Of a stretch of DNA of 64,000 nt, positions 53,717-62,915 are shown one piece after another. The stretch spans positions 186,001 to 250,000 of the forward strand of contig JANQPL010000004.1 in assembly GCA_028289425.1 (NCBI GenBank), given 5' to 3'. Within the stretch, counting starts at the first letter, position 1. Each line of letters opens with the position of its first letter. The position numbers and the translations under genes were made by a program. This DNA is from Alphaproteobacteria bacterium. Its GTDB lineage: Bacteria; Pseudomonadota; Alphaproteobacteria; JANQMY01. The notes under the pieces are model-generated. The model was not told the origin of the DNA. It worked only from the letters and a program-made list of their open reading frames with translations, and ran no database searches.

Positions 53717-54544
53717 CTACCCTTTATTGATCCTAGAGGGAGTCTTTTTCTTCGCGCTCTGTGTACGCTTGTTTTTACTGGCCTTCGCCGAGTTGATGTT
53801 TGACGGTGCTTCAAGTCCTTTGAAGACTAACCGAATGTGGTTCTCAATGAGCTCATCAACACTCATTGGACCGGTCGGTCGGTACCATACCGCGATCCAA
53901 TTCAGCGAACCGAAAACCGTGTGGTATGCATGCATGTGATTAGCCGCAACCATTGAGCCGTCGGCCATACCTTCTTTGAAAAGACCGATTATGCGGCGTT
54001 CGGCCTCAATAACTCGATCTTCTACGAGTTGGCGGCTGTCTGGGTCTAAGTTATGCCTTCGCACAGTCACAAGGCACTTCCCGCAGTCCTCAGACATAAT
54101 TCTGATATAGTGCCCCATTAACCGGCGAAGCTTTGCCAGTCCAGTACCTCCTTCTAGCTCGACCACGTCAAGGGCAGCAATAATTTGCCCTTGAGCCCGC
54201 CTCTTTATTTGAAGCAGCAACTTATCCTTGTTCTTGAAATAGTAATAGAGAGTAGGCTTTGTTATCTGAATTGCGTTTGCAATTTCCGTCATTGAAGTGC
54301 GCTCAAATCCATTCTCGCAAAACAGTCGAGCGGCCGTAACCAGAACCTCTTCTTGTTTTGCATCGAAATTGGCACGTCGGCGCCGTTTTTGTTTTCCAAA
54401 TAGTGATTCTTCAACTTCGGCCAATACCTTGCTCCAAAAGTTCACCTTCGCTTCAATTTCAGCTTGATCGGAGAGCAAACCTATTTGCTCTTCCGAACGG
54501 CCGGTCAACCCACAATATTTAGTTTGTTTGAGCAGCCTCGGCAA
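53717..54544 (-). CDS. TetR-family regulator, probable controller of the 47-64 kb module
   Basis: 275 residues, long for TetR. A charged N-terminal region (about 1-60, KQKRRRRANFDAKQ just before the domain) precedes the helix-turn-helix ITKPTLYYYFKNKDKLLLQIK with AARLFCENGFERTSMTEIANAI. The C-terminal domain contains the usual helices and ends in a lysine-rich tail (KNKRTQSAKKKT). A TTG start is all that is found upstream. It is encoded inside the minus-strand operon downstream of the ligase gene (24-base gap), and no other TetR gene is in this half of the window, so it is the best candidate for binding sites A-F. Confidence 0.88.
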   Translation of the reverse strand: MPRLLKQTKYCGLTGRSEEQIGLLSDQAEIEAKVNFWSKVLAEVEESLFGKQKRRRRANFDAKQEEVLVTAARLFCENGFERTSMTEIANAIQITKPTLYYYFKNKDKLLLQIKRRAQGQIIAALDVVELEGGTGLAKLRRLMGHYIRIMSEDCGKCLVTVRRHNLDPDSRQLVEDRVIEAERRIIGLFKEGMADGSMVAANHMHAYHTVFGSLNWIAVWYRPTGPMSVDELIENHIRLVFKGLEAPSNINSAKASKNKRTQSAKKKTPSRINKG

Positions 54545-54568
54545 GCAAGGGCTGTTTGCGTCCGCATC

Positions 54569-56077
54569 CTATCCGGTCATGCGTTCCTCTCTCAATTTCG
54601 AGCGCCGGACCTTGCCGGCATCGTCCCGCACTGTTTCTAGAACGAACTCCAATGATCTCGGAATTTTGTATTTGGCGAGCCGCTGAGCCAGAAACTCGCG
54701 CATGTTGGACTCGTCGATTTGATCGAAAGATTCGCGCTTCACCTGAATAATAGCATGCACACGTTGACCGAGGTCATCATCGGGCAGGCCAATTGCCGCT
54801 GATGAAACCACCTCATTGTGTTGATCGAGTGCCGCCTCGATCTCGGCTGGGTAAATGTTTGCCCCGCCCGAGATGATCATGTCCGTGCGCCGATCCGCCA
54901 GATAAAGATATTCATCTTCGTCGAGCCAACCAATGTCGCCTAAGGACTCCCAGCCCCCTGAAGCCTGCTTTGCCTCTGCGCCGACATAGTGATAGGTCGA
55001 CCCAACGCCCGTTTCGGGCAAAAAGAATATCTCGCCAATCTCGCCCGGCTGACAAATTTGGCCACTATCATTGAGGACCATAATGCGTGCATCAGGTTGA
55101 ATGCGCCCGACGGAGCCCTTGTGCTCTAGCCATTCTGCACCTGTGATCCAAGTTCTGCCTTGTCTTTCGGTGCCACCATAAAGCTCAAATATTCTTTCAG
55201 CACCCAGCCAATCTATCCACTCTTGCTTTAGCCATTGCGGACAGGGAGACGCAAGATGAAGAACCCCCTCAAGGCTCGAAAGATCGAACGCAATTCGTCT
55301 TGTTTCGGGCAGCTTCCAGATCCGACTCATCATCGTCGGAACCATCGTCACCCATTGCACTTTGTATTCATCAATAAGTTGAAGAGCTTCATCGGCGTCA
55401 AATCGCGCCATATTAACAATATGATTACCACGGAACATTCCGTGAGTAATCACACTGAAAGGGGCGTTGTGATAAAGAGGGCCAGGGTTCAGTATGACGC
55501 CATCAATGCATTGACCAAGATAATGGGTTTCCGGATCAATTACCGACGGAAGATGATCCACGATGAGTTTTGGACGTCCAGTGCTTCCTCCGGACGTGAT
55601 TACTTTCCAATAATTCGCTATGGCTTCAGGCAATGGGTCAACGGAAAAATCCGTATCGACCTGGAATTCCGCAGGAAGGCATTGCCATTTCCTGTGCTCG
55701 TCTGGATCAATGCCAACGACAATCTGCGGATTGGCTAGATCAAGTATCGCCTCAAGCTCTGTATACGGCAGTTTGGGGGAGACGGGCATCGGCGTTGCAC
55801 CAATTTTCCAGGCTGCAAAGGCGCATTCAAGGAATGCAATGGAATTGGGAAGGGCAATGGTCACAATGCCGTTGCGCTTGACGCCAAGCTCTCGAAAATA
55901 CCGCGCCAGCCGGTTCGTCCGACAGTCAAATTCAGCCCGCGAAACCGTTGTTCCTTCTTGCGTAATGAGCGACTTGTTAGGACCACGTTCTACCCAATAG
56001 GCTATGACCTTCCCCATCGGTATTTGCGCCACAGTTTCCATCTCCTTATTAGCCAAGACTGTCGCCGTGTTCGACAC
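54569..56077 (-). CDS. AMP-forming acyl-CoA synthetase
   Basis: 502 residues of the ANL family. ATP-loop ITSGGSTGRPKLIV (about 158-171), adenine motif LYGGTERQGR, hinge EDEYLYLADRRTDMIISGGANIYPAEIE and C-terminal DDAGKVRRSKLREERM with the catalytic lysine. It activates a carboxylic acid to the CoA ester. GTG start at 56077, nine bases after the symporter stop; a GTG at 56032 with AAGGAG upstream is an alternative. It lies between the TetR gene and the MFS symporter in one operon. Confidence 0.9.
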   Translation of the reverse strand: MSNTATVLANKEMETVAQIPMGKVIAYWVERGPNKSLITQEGTTVSRAEFDCRTNRLARYFRELGVKRNGIVTIALPNSIAFLECAFAAWKIGATPMPVSPKLPYTELEAILDLANPQIVVGIDPDEHRKWQCLPAEFQVDTDFSVDPLPEAIANYWKVITSGGSTGRPKLIVDHLPSVIDPETHYLGQCIDGVILNPGPLYHNAPFSVITHGMFRGNHIVNMARFDADEALQLIDEYKVQWVTMVPTMMSRIWKLPETRRIAFDLSSLEGVLHLASPCPQWLKQEWIDWLGAERIFELYGGTERQGRTWITGAEWLEHKGSVGRIQPDARIMVLNDSGQICQPGEIGEIFFLPETGVGSTYHYVGAEAKQASGGWESLGDIGWLDEDEYLYLADRRTDMIISGGANIYPAEIEAALDQHNEVVSSAAIGLPDDDLGQRVHAIIQVKRESFDQIDESNMREFLAQRLAKYKIPRSLEFVLETVRDDAGKVRRSKLREERMTG

Positions 56078-56086
56078 AACAGAAAG

Positions 56087-57535
56087 TCAACGTCCGCTTA
56101 CCGTTGCCATTCGTCTCACAGTGAGTTCCTTCTGGATTTGAAGGTGACGCTCCCTCGAAATGGGATATTGAGCGCAAATGAGCGCCGCCAACGCGCCAAA
56201 TGCGGCAACGATTCCGCCTGCGCCCAATCCGAGCCAGATGACCGTATGCGACGTGACCTCCGCTGGATCGACTTGCTCGCTCAAACCGACAATCGAGAGG
56301 AGAAACCCGGTGACAATTGCTCCCATGCCGCTGCCCGCCTTCACTGACACGTGAATTCCGCCAAACATCACACCTGCCTGCTTTTCGCCGGTCCGGAGTT
56401 CATGGTCATCGGCAATGTCGGCCAACATCGACCCGCCAAGGATCGCTACAGCTCCTCCAAGGACGGCGGCCAAGAACGCGGCGGCAAATATCAAGCCTAA
56501 GTAGGCTGGTCCATCCGGTGACGGAAAAACACCGACCAGCTTGAGCACAATGGGTAGAATTGACAATACCGAAAACACCATCGCTCCGCCCACAAAGCAA
56601 ACCTTTTTGCTGGTTAGTTGCGAAAGAACCGGCCAGACAAACGCCGCCACCGTGAGGCCAGCCATGCTCGATAGAAGCAGGTTGAATGTGTGTTCTGTTG
56701 GCAGGCGCCAAAAATAGGTGGCCAGATAGATTTCCAGCCCGCGGCTGATTCCGAAGCCAATCATGTACGTTAGGCAAGCGGCAACGAAAATTCGGTACGC
56801 GGGATTAGCCAATAACCCAATTACCTCGTTGAAAAGCCTGCGCAGACTTATGCGCTCTGTGCGCGAACTAGTTTGAGGCAACCGACCGATGACGGAGTGA
56901 GTTCCGAAGGCCGATACTAGTATGACGAAACCGGCGATCAGTCCAAATACAAGGCCAACCACCGGATAGACGTCAGGGTTCATTTGACCGTTGGTGTACT
57001 CGTCTGTCGGCGAAAACAACAGCTTAGAGCCGAAAAAGAACCCCATCATGCCAACATAAGAAAAGAAGCCGCGAAACCCGGCAATTACGGTCCTCTCATG
57101 GTAATTCGAGCTGAGTTCTGCTCCAAGCGCGAGGTGGGGTACCGTGTAGAAAGTAATGACCAATCGCGCTAGTACAGTCGTCACTAACAACCAGCAAAAT
57201 AATCCCACCTGCCCCATTCCGGCGGGCGGCGAAAAAATCAAGAAGAACGAAATGGCGAACGGGATTGCAGATGCATACAAATAGGGATGTCGGCGCCCCC
57301 ATTTATGGCGCGTCCCGTCGGATATTGAACCAACGAGGAAGTCGCTCAAAGAATCAAAAACCAAACTGATCAGAATGGCTAGGCTTGCCAAAAATGGATC
57401 AAGGCCGAGCACCTGATTGTAGAAGAAGATCACAAGTGACCCAAGTGCCGCCGACTTTAAGCCGTTGGACAGATCTCCAAGTCCATATAGAACTTTGATG
57501 GGTATACTGACTTGGCGCTCGGGACTGCCGTGCAT
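56087..57535 (-). CDS. MFS transporter, GPH (melibiose/glucuronide) cation symporter family
   Basis: 482 residues, 12 predicted membrane helices. N-terminal KVLYGLGDLSNGLKSAALGS and the loop DSLSDFLVGSISDGTRHKWGRRHPYLY match the GPH-family signature (D-x-x-x-G-x(2)-S-D-x-T-x(4)-GRRRPY), then GELSS-like ALGAELSSNYHERT. Such symporters import glycosides, and homologues occur in catabolic clusters for hydrophobic acids. It probably moves the substrate, imported across the outer membrane by TonB receptor 3, into the cytoplasm. 11 bases after the hydrolase gene. Confidence 0.9.
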   Translation of the reverse strand: MHGSPERQVSIPIKVLYGLGDLSNGLKSAALGSLVIFFYNQVLGLDPFLASLAILISLVFDSLSDFLVGSISDGTRHKWGRRHPYLYASAIPFAISFFLIFSPPAGMGQVGLFCWLLVTTVLARLVITFYTVPHLALGAELSSNYHERTVIAGFRGFFSYVGMMGFFFGSKLLFSPTDEYTNGQMNPDVYPVVGLVFGLIAGFVILVSAFGTHSVIGRLPQTSSRTERISLRRLFNEVIGLLANPAYRIFVAACLTYMIGFGISRGLEIYLATYFWRLPTEHTFNLLLSSMAGLTVAAFVWPVLSQLTSKKVCFVGGAMVFSVLSILPIVLKLVGVFPSPDGPAYLGLIFAAAFLAAVLGGAVAILGGSMLADIADDHELRTGEKQAGVMFGGIHVSVKAGSGMGAIVTGFLLSIVGLSEQVDPAEVTSHTVIWLGLGAGGIVAAFGALAALICAQYPISRERHLQIQKELTVRRMATVSGR

Positions 57536-57546
57536 ATCAGTTTACC

Positions 57547-58929
57547 TCAATCTCTATTGGTCTGATTGAACACATCGTCGAGCCAATCCCAGGCCACTTC
57601 ATAGGCACGGCTAAGATTATTCACTTGGCAATGAAGATCGGCACCCGAATCCAAGTCAAATATGTGGCTATCCCAGTCGGTTCGAAGGTTTGAGGTGAAC
57701 TCTCGAAACTGCCGGTAGTGCTCCCGCCCTTCTCCCACTGAGAATAAGCAAAAGACGGGACACTTAATCTCTCGCTCAAGTCCGTTTAGGCGCATGGACT
57801 TCGTCTTCTCGACTGCATCTGCGATGGTGTCCGCCCCCATGATCCATTTCAGCTGTTCCGAAGCAAAGCGGGCACCCGCAGAGGCATCGGAAAACTTTAC
57901 AAAAATATGCTCCGCTTGCAGATCGGAGAATGAAACCCCCGTAGCCCGCTTCACTCCCCCCATCATGAACTTATAGAAATCTGTCATTGGTGAATTTGCA
58001 ATAAATGCGGACAAGCGGGGCTCGCAGGCGACGATTCGCGCACCGGTCAGCCCCCCCAAGCTCAAGCCGTAGAGGGCAATACGACTCTCATCGACTTCAT
58101 CAAGGGTCACGATGAAATCGATAACGGGCCGCATAACTTCCTCATACTCAATCCGAAACGGCTTGTCCGGATTGGCATAAAGAAAGCCACGCTGCCCTGG
58201 GCCTTCCATGGTAACGACCGTATAGCCGCGCGCTAAGGCTGCGGCAGCTCCCCAGAAATAGAGCTCTTCGCCACTCGCATCACCACCCCCTAAAAGAATG
58301 ATGGTCGCGTTCCGTCGTTTGTCTGATGAGGGCGTGTACACGTGGATTGGAATTGTCGTGTTTTCGAAGGGAATGGCATGATGTTGATACGACCATTGCA
58401 TCAATGGCAATGCGTTCCGAAAACAACGTAGACTGTCGAGATATCGCTCGTGCTTCAGCACGTCGTTGGGTGCGACAAAAAACTCAGCCGCTCTATAATA
58501 GTTGTATGCACGTAGAAACCCGCTGCGAGCTGAATGCACGTGCCCCCGGCCTAAAGCCTCCTCAGCCGACCGCTCTAAGCGGGCAGCCATCCATGACCAG
58601 GCCTCTTCCCAACTTTCGCGCCGGTTTTCGTCGATCTTGTCAGCAACCAAAAGGCATTCACCCACGGTTGCGCCTCCCCACTCCATAAAGCTTAGGGTAC
58701 GCACCCACTGATATTCGAACATGTAATCGGCAAATAGATGAGACCTTGCTGGGGTCTCCAAACCCGACGCAATCTGCGATTCAACCGGCTGTCCCACATC
58801 TTGAGGAGAGGAGGCTCGCCACCCCTTGCTGCGCGGGGAAGAACCAGTGCTTGTCCCCATACGTTTTTTGACCAGAGGAGCGGCCATCAGAATAAAGTAG
58901 TATTTCAATGTTGCTTCAATAGTAGACAT
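57547..58929 (-). CDS. Alpha/beta hydrolase, Ayg1/2,6-dihydroxypseudooxynicotine-hydrolase type (second copy)
   Basis: About 460 residues from ATG at 58929; the frame is open to 58989. The N-terminal helical part (about 100-190) with RAYNYYRAAEFFVAPNDV is followed by the hydrolase domain: LGGGDASGEELYFWGAAA, EGPGQRGFLYANPDKPFRIEYEE, nucleophile elbow YGLSLGGLTG and late D and H residues (LDSGADLHCQVNN). It is clearly a paralog of the neighbouring gene upstream (RAYNYYRSAEFF, GGGDASGEE, EGPGQRGFLYDNPGHPYRPDYE). The family includes C-C hydrolases that cut beta-diketone-like bonds and polyketide chains, so a retro-Claisen-type cleavage is a reasonable inference. It carries an N-terminal extension of about 90 residues absent from its paralog. 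Confidence 0.85.
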   Translation of the reverse strand: MSTIEATLKYYFILMAAPLVKKRMGTSTGSSPRSKGWRASSPQDVGQPVESQIASGLETPARSHLFADYMFEYQWVRTLSFMEWGGATVGECLLVADKIDENRRESWEEAWSWMAARLERSAEEALGRGHVHSARSGFLRAYNYYRAAEFFVAPNDVLKHERYLDSLRCFRNALPLMQWSYQHHAIPFENTTIPIHVYTPSSDKRRNATIILLGGGDASGEELYFWGAAAALARGYTVVTMEGPGQRGFLYANPDKPFRIEYEEVMRPVIDFIVTLDEVDESRIALYGLSLGGLTGARIVACEPRLSAFIANSPMTDFYKFMMGGVKRATGVSFSDLQAEHIFVKFSDASAGARFASEQLKWIMGADTIADAVEKTKSMRLNGLEREIKCPVFCLFSVGEGREHYRQFREFTSNLRTDWDSHIFDLDSGADLHCQVNNLSRAYEVAWDWLDDVFNQTNRD

Positions 58930-58943
58930 CACCCGTGCGGCCC

Positions 58944-60158
58944 TCACAAATTCACTGATGAACGCCGACCCAGAGTTTTGTCTAACCAATCATATTTCAC
59001 TTCATAGAGAAGGACATAGTTGTTCAGCATACAATGTGCATTTCCACCCGATAGTTCATCGAACTTATACACGTCGTAAGGAGCACTAAGATTGCTAACA
59101 AATTCATCGAACTGCCTCTGCCCCTCTTGTCCCTCTGCTTCGGCATAAAGACAAAGGACAGGGCACTGAATGTTCTTCTCGACTCCGGCGAGCCGAAACT
59201 CCTTCATTCGGGAGAAGGTTGACGGCAAAGTCTTTGTACCAAGTATCCAGTAGAGTTGATCGACTGCGAACTGAATTCCTGCAACGCCGTCGTCATACAG
59301 CTGAGTTAACGTTTCGGCCAGCCCCTTTTCCTCCACCTTCTGTCCGGTGAGTCTTTGAAACCCGGAGAGCAACAGCCGGTAGAAGTCGGTCATAGGGGCA
59401 TTGGCGACAAATGCCGCGATGCGATGGTCAAATGCTGCGGCTCGACTACCCGTGTAACCGCCAAAACTGATTGCGCTGAGAACCACTTGGTCTGCGTTGA
59501 CGGTTGGCTGTCTGACCGCCCAATCAATGACCGGCGTGATGGCCTTCTCGTAATCCGGCCGATATGGATGTCCGGGGTTGTCGTAAAGAAAGCCCCTCTG
59601 GCCGGGCCCTTCGAAACTGATAACATTGTATCCACGCTTCAGCGCAGCCACGCCACCCATCAAATACATTTCCTCGCCGCTTGCATCACCACCGCCATGG
59701 AGGATGACTGTCGGGCCAGGCTTCTCCTGATCATCGACGCGCCAGTAGAACACGGGCAGCTGCGTGTCTTCATATGAGACGTGAACCTTCTGTACTGGAT
59801 GGGGCGCCAGTTTCATCGCAGTTTCGAACGATGTCTGACTCTTGCGAAACATCGCCGATTTCTCTGGCATTCTTGGATTAATGAAAAACTCCGCAGACCG
59901 ATAGTAATTATAGGCGCGGAGATAACGACCGTAAGCACTTGCAACGTTTCCGTCCGCCTCCGCCGTCTGCGCCATCGTCTGAAGTCGATCTGCGGCCGCC
60001 GACCATGAGGCGGCCCATGTGTCCCGATCAGAACCATGCGTTGCTTCGGCAGCGACAAGACACTCGCCGTAAGCCGAACCCCCAAAGGCTTCGAACCCGA
60101 TCGCACGAGCAAGCTGAACATTCATTTGACGATCCTGAAAATGGTTTGGAAATGCCAT
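58944..60158 (-). CDS. Alpha/beta hydrolase, Ayg1/2,6-dihydroxypseudooxynicotine-hydrolase type (first copy)
   Basis: 404 residues, the common length for the family. Helical cap with SAYGRYLRAYNYYRSAEFFI (about 72-91), oxyanion region LHGGGDASGEEMYLMGG, EGPGQRGFLYDNPGHPYRPDYE, nucleophile LSAISFGGYTG, and aspartate and histidine near LDELSGGNAHCMLNN-type C-terminal stretch (FDELSGGNAHCMLNN). Relative of the following gene; the tandem pair may cut different intermediates or form one complex. ATG at 60158 has GGAG nine bases upstream. TetR-type site F lies 43 bases upstream and it is the first gene of the hydrolase-MFS-ligase-TetR operon. Confidence 0.88.
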   Translation of the reverse strand: MAFPNHFQDRQMNVQLARAIGFEAFGGSAYGECLVAAEATHGSDRDTWAASWSAAADRLQTMAQTAEADGNVASAYGRYLRAYNYYRSAEFFINPRMPEKSAMFRKSQTSFETAMKLAPHPVQKVHVSYEDTQLPVFYWRVDDQEKPGPTVILHGGGDASGEEMYLMGGVAALKRGYNVISFEGPGQRGFLYDNPGHPYRPDYEKAITPVIDWAVRQPTVNADQVVLSAISFGGYTGSRAAAFDHRIAAFVANAPMTDFYRLLLSGFQRLTGQKVEEKGLAETLTQLYDDGVAGIQFAVDQLYWILGTKTLPSTFSRMKEFRLAGVEKNIQCPVLCLYAEAEGQEGQRQFDEFVSNLSAPYDVYKFDELSGGNAHCMLNNYVLLYEVKYDWLDKTLGRRSSVNL

Positions 60159-60200
60159 TCCTAGTTCTCCAATTTCTGTTCGACTGTGACCGTAACCTGA

Positions 60201-60212
60201 CGAATGGACGGA
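60201..60212. promoter_or_regulatory. TetR-type site F (hydrolase operon)
   Basis: CGAATGGACGGA followed by TTTTG, matching CGACYGGAYGGT at 10 of 12. It lies 43 bases before the first hydrolase gene, downstream of the terminator of receptor 3, where the operon needs a promoter. Confidence 0.5.
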
Positions 60213-60224
60213 TTTTGGTGTTTA

Positions 60225-60258
60225 GAAAAAATACCGGCCAACAATTCTGTTGGCCGGT
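60225..60258 (-). terminator. Rho-independent terminator of TonB receptor 3
   Basis: ACCGGCCAACA (60233-60243) and TGTTGGCCGGT (60248-60258) are perfect 11-base arms with loop ATTC, followed on the minus strand by a run of T (A-run 60226-60231 on plus). It lies 70 bases after the receptor stop. Confidence 0.85.
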
Positions 60259-60327
60259 TAAGTCGTATCCAGCGGGAGGGAGGAAGATGCCCGCCGGAGC
60301 AGCAACATAAAGGAAACACCCGAGACC

Positions 60328-62586
60328 CTACCGCCACTGCCAACGTAGGCTCACGCCAGCACTCCGCGGTCGAGTGTAGACCGAGCGATAATACTCCAAT
60401 CCCCCAAGAACTTCGCCCAGTGTCCCGACCAGAGAGGAGACTTCTACCGAGCTTGTGATCGACTGTTCATCCGTTAGATTCTTACCCCATAAGGCCAATT
60501 CCCAGCGCCCCTCCGCAGTCCCAAGAGCAAGGCGTGCGTCAACGATGCCATCGTATTTTGTCTGGTTCCTGATGAAATCTGGGCGCTCATTTGTGGCTGT
60601 GAGAAAAACCGCACTCTTGTAGGAATAGTTTGCATCTAGACTGATGTTGAGAGATTCGTTGATCGGCGCTGAAAGATTGAAACCGATGTTTACAATGTGC
60701 TCAGGTGTTCCAGGGAACGTGTTGCCTGTGCAGTCGTCCCCGTTGTCAGTACAGTTACGAAAATCAGTGTACACTGCATCCATATACCCATAGCCGCCAT
60801 TCAGGGTTAGATATTGGTGGGGTTGTGCAACCACTTCAAGATCGAAACCCCTCACACGCGCTTTGCCGGCGTTGTCTTGCTGGAAAACCAGAGCAGATGT
60901 CAGAGATTCGACTTGCAGGTCCGTGTAATTGACCTGAAAGATCGAGGCGTTGACCTGCAGTCTATCGTCCAACCACCGAGTTTTAGCTCCAACCTCGTAG
61001 CTAAGTGCGAACTCGGGATCCAGCGGTACCGTCGCTTCAGCCGCAGTCAGACCAAACAGCGGGAAGCCGCCGCTGGTGAAGCCCCTCGAAACCGTCGCGA
61101 ACAACCTAGCATCATCCGTCGGGTCAAAGTTGAGCGCCGCGCGACCGGTGAAAGCACTCCACTCGTCGGAGTAGCTCACTGTGTATGTTTCTGTGTGCGT
61201 GATAGGGTTTGGACTACCGAATTTGAAAGTCGTTCCTTCTTTGCGGTCCCAGGTGTAGCGTGCACCCAATTCCAGACTCAATTTATCATTGATGTACGTA
61301 GTGATAGTACCAAAGCCGGCGAGGCTAGTGGTCTCAATCTCCTGGGCTTGGTTGGAGACAGTGATCCCTGTTGGTAGACCAAATAGACTCAACACCTGAC
61401 CTGGAAGTATGTTGAATGTGATCTCCGATTCGCGGCGACGGTCTTGATAAAGGCCGTACACACCTGCAATCCAGTCGAAGCGCTCGCCAATGCTAGAAGA
61501 TATCCGAAATTCTTGGGAGAACTGCTTATAAAGAGCTGTTGTGCCTACATCGACAGTGGGAATTGGCGAACCATCAGATTCCTGAAAAGAGTCATAGTCC
61601 GTGTAACGGAAGCCTGTCACCGATTTAAACGTGACGTCATTGAAGTCGACGCTCAAGTCGGCGTAGCCACCCCAAAGTTCTCGACGTATAAATCCTGCCC
61701 CCGACCCCTGCGCTACCGCGTCAGGACCACCAAAGACCGTGGTACCGGCCGGAAACAGCGAGGGAGTACCCCCCCTGACGTCCTGTGAGTAAACAACTGC
61801 GTCAGAGTCTTCCCACATATAGTCCGCACCAAGTGTCAATTCGGCGCCATTTAACGGTCCAATCAGGAGCTTTCCTCTAAGGGCCGTTTTGTCCCGAGCC
61901 CCAATAGAATCTCCGTCCACGATGTTATTGACGTAGCCATCGACATTGGTGGACATAAAAGAAAGGCGTCCGGCCACAGTGCTCGACACAGGCCCGGTTA
62001 CATAACCACGAACCTCTCGTAGGCTATCCTCGCCAACCGAGATTTGTACCATCGCATCCGGCTCAAACTCGGGCTGACGCGTAATAATGCTGACTGCCCC
62101 GCCAAGTGAGTTACGCCCAAAAAGAGTGCCCTGAGGCCCTCTCAGAACTTCGACCCTTTCGACGTCAAAAATCTCAGGATCAAAATCGATCATGCTGGCA
62201 TTGTAGATTTCATCGACAAAGATCGCGGTTGTCTGGTCTATGCCAGCGGAGTCATCTGTCTTGAAAGCGCCTCGGATAGAAACAAAGGTGTTAGCGCCTG
62301 CCGCCTGAACAAAAGTGAGGCCCAATACATTTTGCGCGATATCCGAGATTCCGAATAGGCGCCGCTTCTCAATGCTGTCACCGGTTAAAGCCGAGATAGA
62401 GATCGATGTTTTTTGAAGCAGGGTCTCGCGCTTCTGCGCGGTGACGACGATTTCATCAATTTGGGCTTGAGCCGGCACCGCCAGGCAAAGCCCCGACAAG
62501 GCAACCCCCACTTTCAGAACATCCCTAAGGCTCGCTCCGCGCCCAGGCAATTTGTCAGGTGTGGCAAATGATTGTCTTCCACGCAT
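60328..62586 (-). CDS. TonB-dependent receptor 3
   Basis: 752 residues from ATG at 62586; GGGGAG is seven to eight bases upstream. Signal peptide region (VGVALSGLCLAVPAQA), then QIDEIVVTAQKRETLLQKTSISISALTG (TonB box, plug), LRGPQGTLFGRNSLGGAVSI and a barrel ending AGVSLRWQWR. Its final residue is R, not the usual F, which can alter barrel assembly. TetR-type site A lies 52 bases upstream. It probably imports the substrate of the acyl-degradation module. Confidence 0.93.
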   Translation of the reverse strand: MRGRQSFATPDKLPGRGASLRDVLKVGVALSGLCLAVPAQAQIDEIVVTAQKRETLLQKTSISISALTGDSIEKRRLFGISDIAQNVLGLTFVQAAGANTFVSIRGAFKTDDSAGIDQTTAIFVDEIYNASMIDFDPEIFDVERVEVLRGPQGTLFGRNSLGGAVSIITRQPEFEPDAMVQISVGEDSLREVRGYVTGPVSSTVAGRLSFMSTNVDGYVNNIVDGDSIGARDKTALRGKLLIGPLNGAELTLGADYMWEDSDAVVYSQDVRGGTPSLFPAGTTVFGGPDAVAQGSGAGFIRRELWGGYADLSVDFNDVTFKSVTGFRYTDYDSFQESDGSPIPTVDVGTTALYKQFSQEFRISSSIGERFDWIAGVYGLYQDRRRESEITFNILPGQVLSLFGLPTGITVSNQAQEIETTSLAGFGTITTYINDKLSLELGARYTWDRKEGTTFKFGSPNPITHTETYTVSYSDEWSAFTGRAALNFDPTDDARLFATVSRGFTSGGFPLFGLTAAEATVPLDPEFALSYEVGAKTRWLDDRLQVNASIFQVNYTDLQVESLTSALVFQQDNAGKARVRGFDLEVVAQPHQYLTLNGGYGYMDAVYTDFRNCTDNGDDCTGNTFPGTPEHIVNIGFNLSAPINESLNISLDANYSYKSAVFLTATNERPDFIRNQTKYDGIVDARLALGTAEGRWELALWGKNLTDEQSITSSVEVSSLVGTLGEVLGGLEYYRSVYTRPRSAGVSLRWQWR

Positions 62587-62637
62587 TTTCCCTACTCCCC
62601 AAGGAATTTTGATTATAACGTCGCCTGTCATTATTCT

Positions 62638-62651
62638 ACCGACCGGACGGT
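62638..62651. promoter_or_regulatory. TetR-type site A (TonB receptor 3)
   Basis: ACCGACCGGACGGT, a palindrome in 12 of 14 positions, followed by TTTATT. It matches CGACYGGAYGGT exactly. It lies 52 bases upstream of the receptor start. Confidence 0.7.
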
Positions 62652-62876
62652 TTTATTTATCTTACTGGTTTTCCCGAATGTCAATAGAGCGATGAGTATG
62701 CGCCGCGAAATCTCCGAAAATCGCTGTCATTCAAAGGTATTGGAAAGGAAAAGGTGACCTTCGGTGCTATTTTTGCAACAGTGCCGAACTCACCCTCGGT
62801 GAGATTCAACACAACGATGCGAAAATTATCGGCAGTCCTCTCAACTGTCATATTGCCAGCCGATTTCTTAATTACT
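62652..62876. other. Divergent intergenic region
   Basis: The gap between receptor 3 and the hydratase gene holds promoters in both directions, with TetR-type sites at each end (62638 and 62877). No convincing gene seen. Confidence 0.5.
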
Positions 62877-62889
62877 ACCATCCAGTCGG
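62877..62889. promoter_or_regulatory. TetR-type site D (hydratase 2)
   Basis: ACCATCCAGTCGG; read on the minus strand CCGACTGGATGGT, followed by AGTAAT. It matches CGACYGGAYGGT exactly and lies 26 bases before the hydratase ATG. Confidence 0.65.
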
Positions 62890-62915
62890 ATTAATTGTAC
62901 TTTTTGGAGCTGGCC

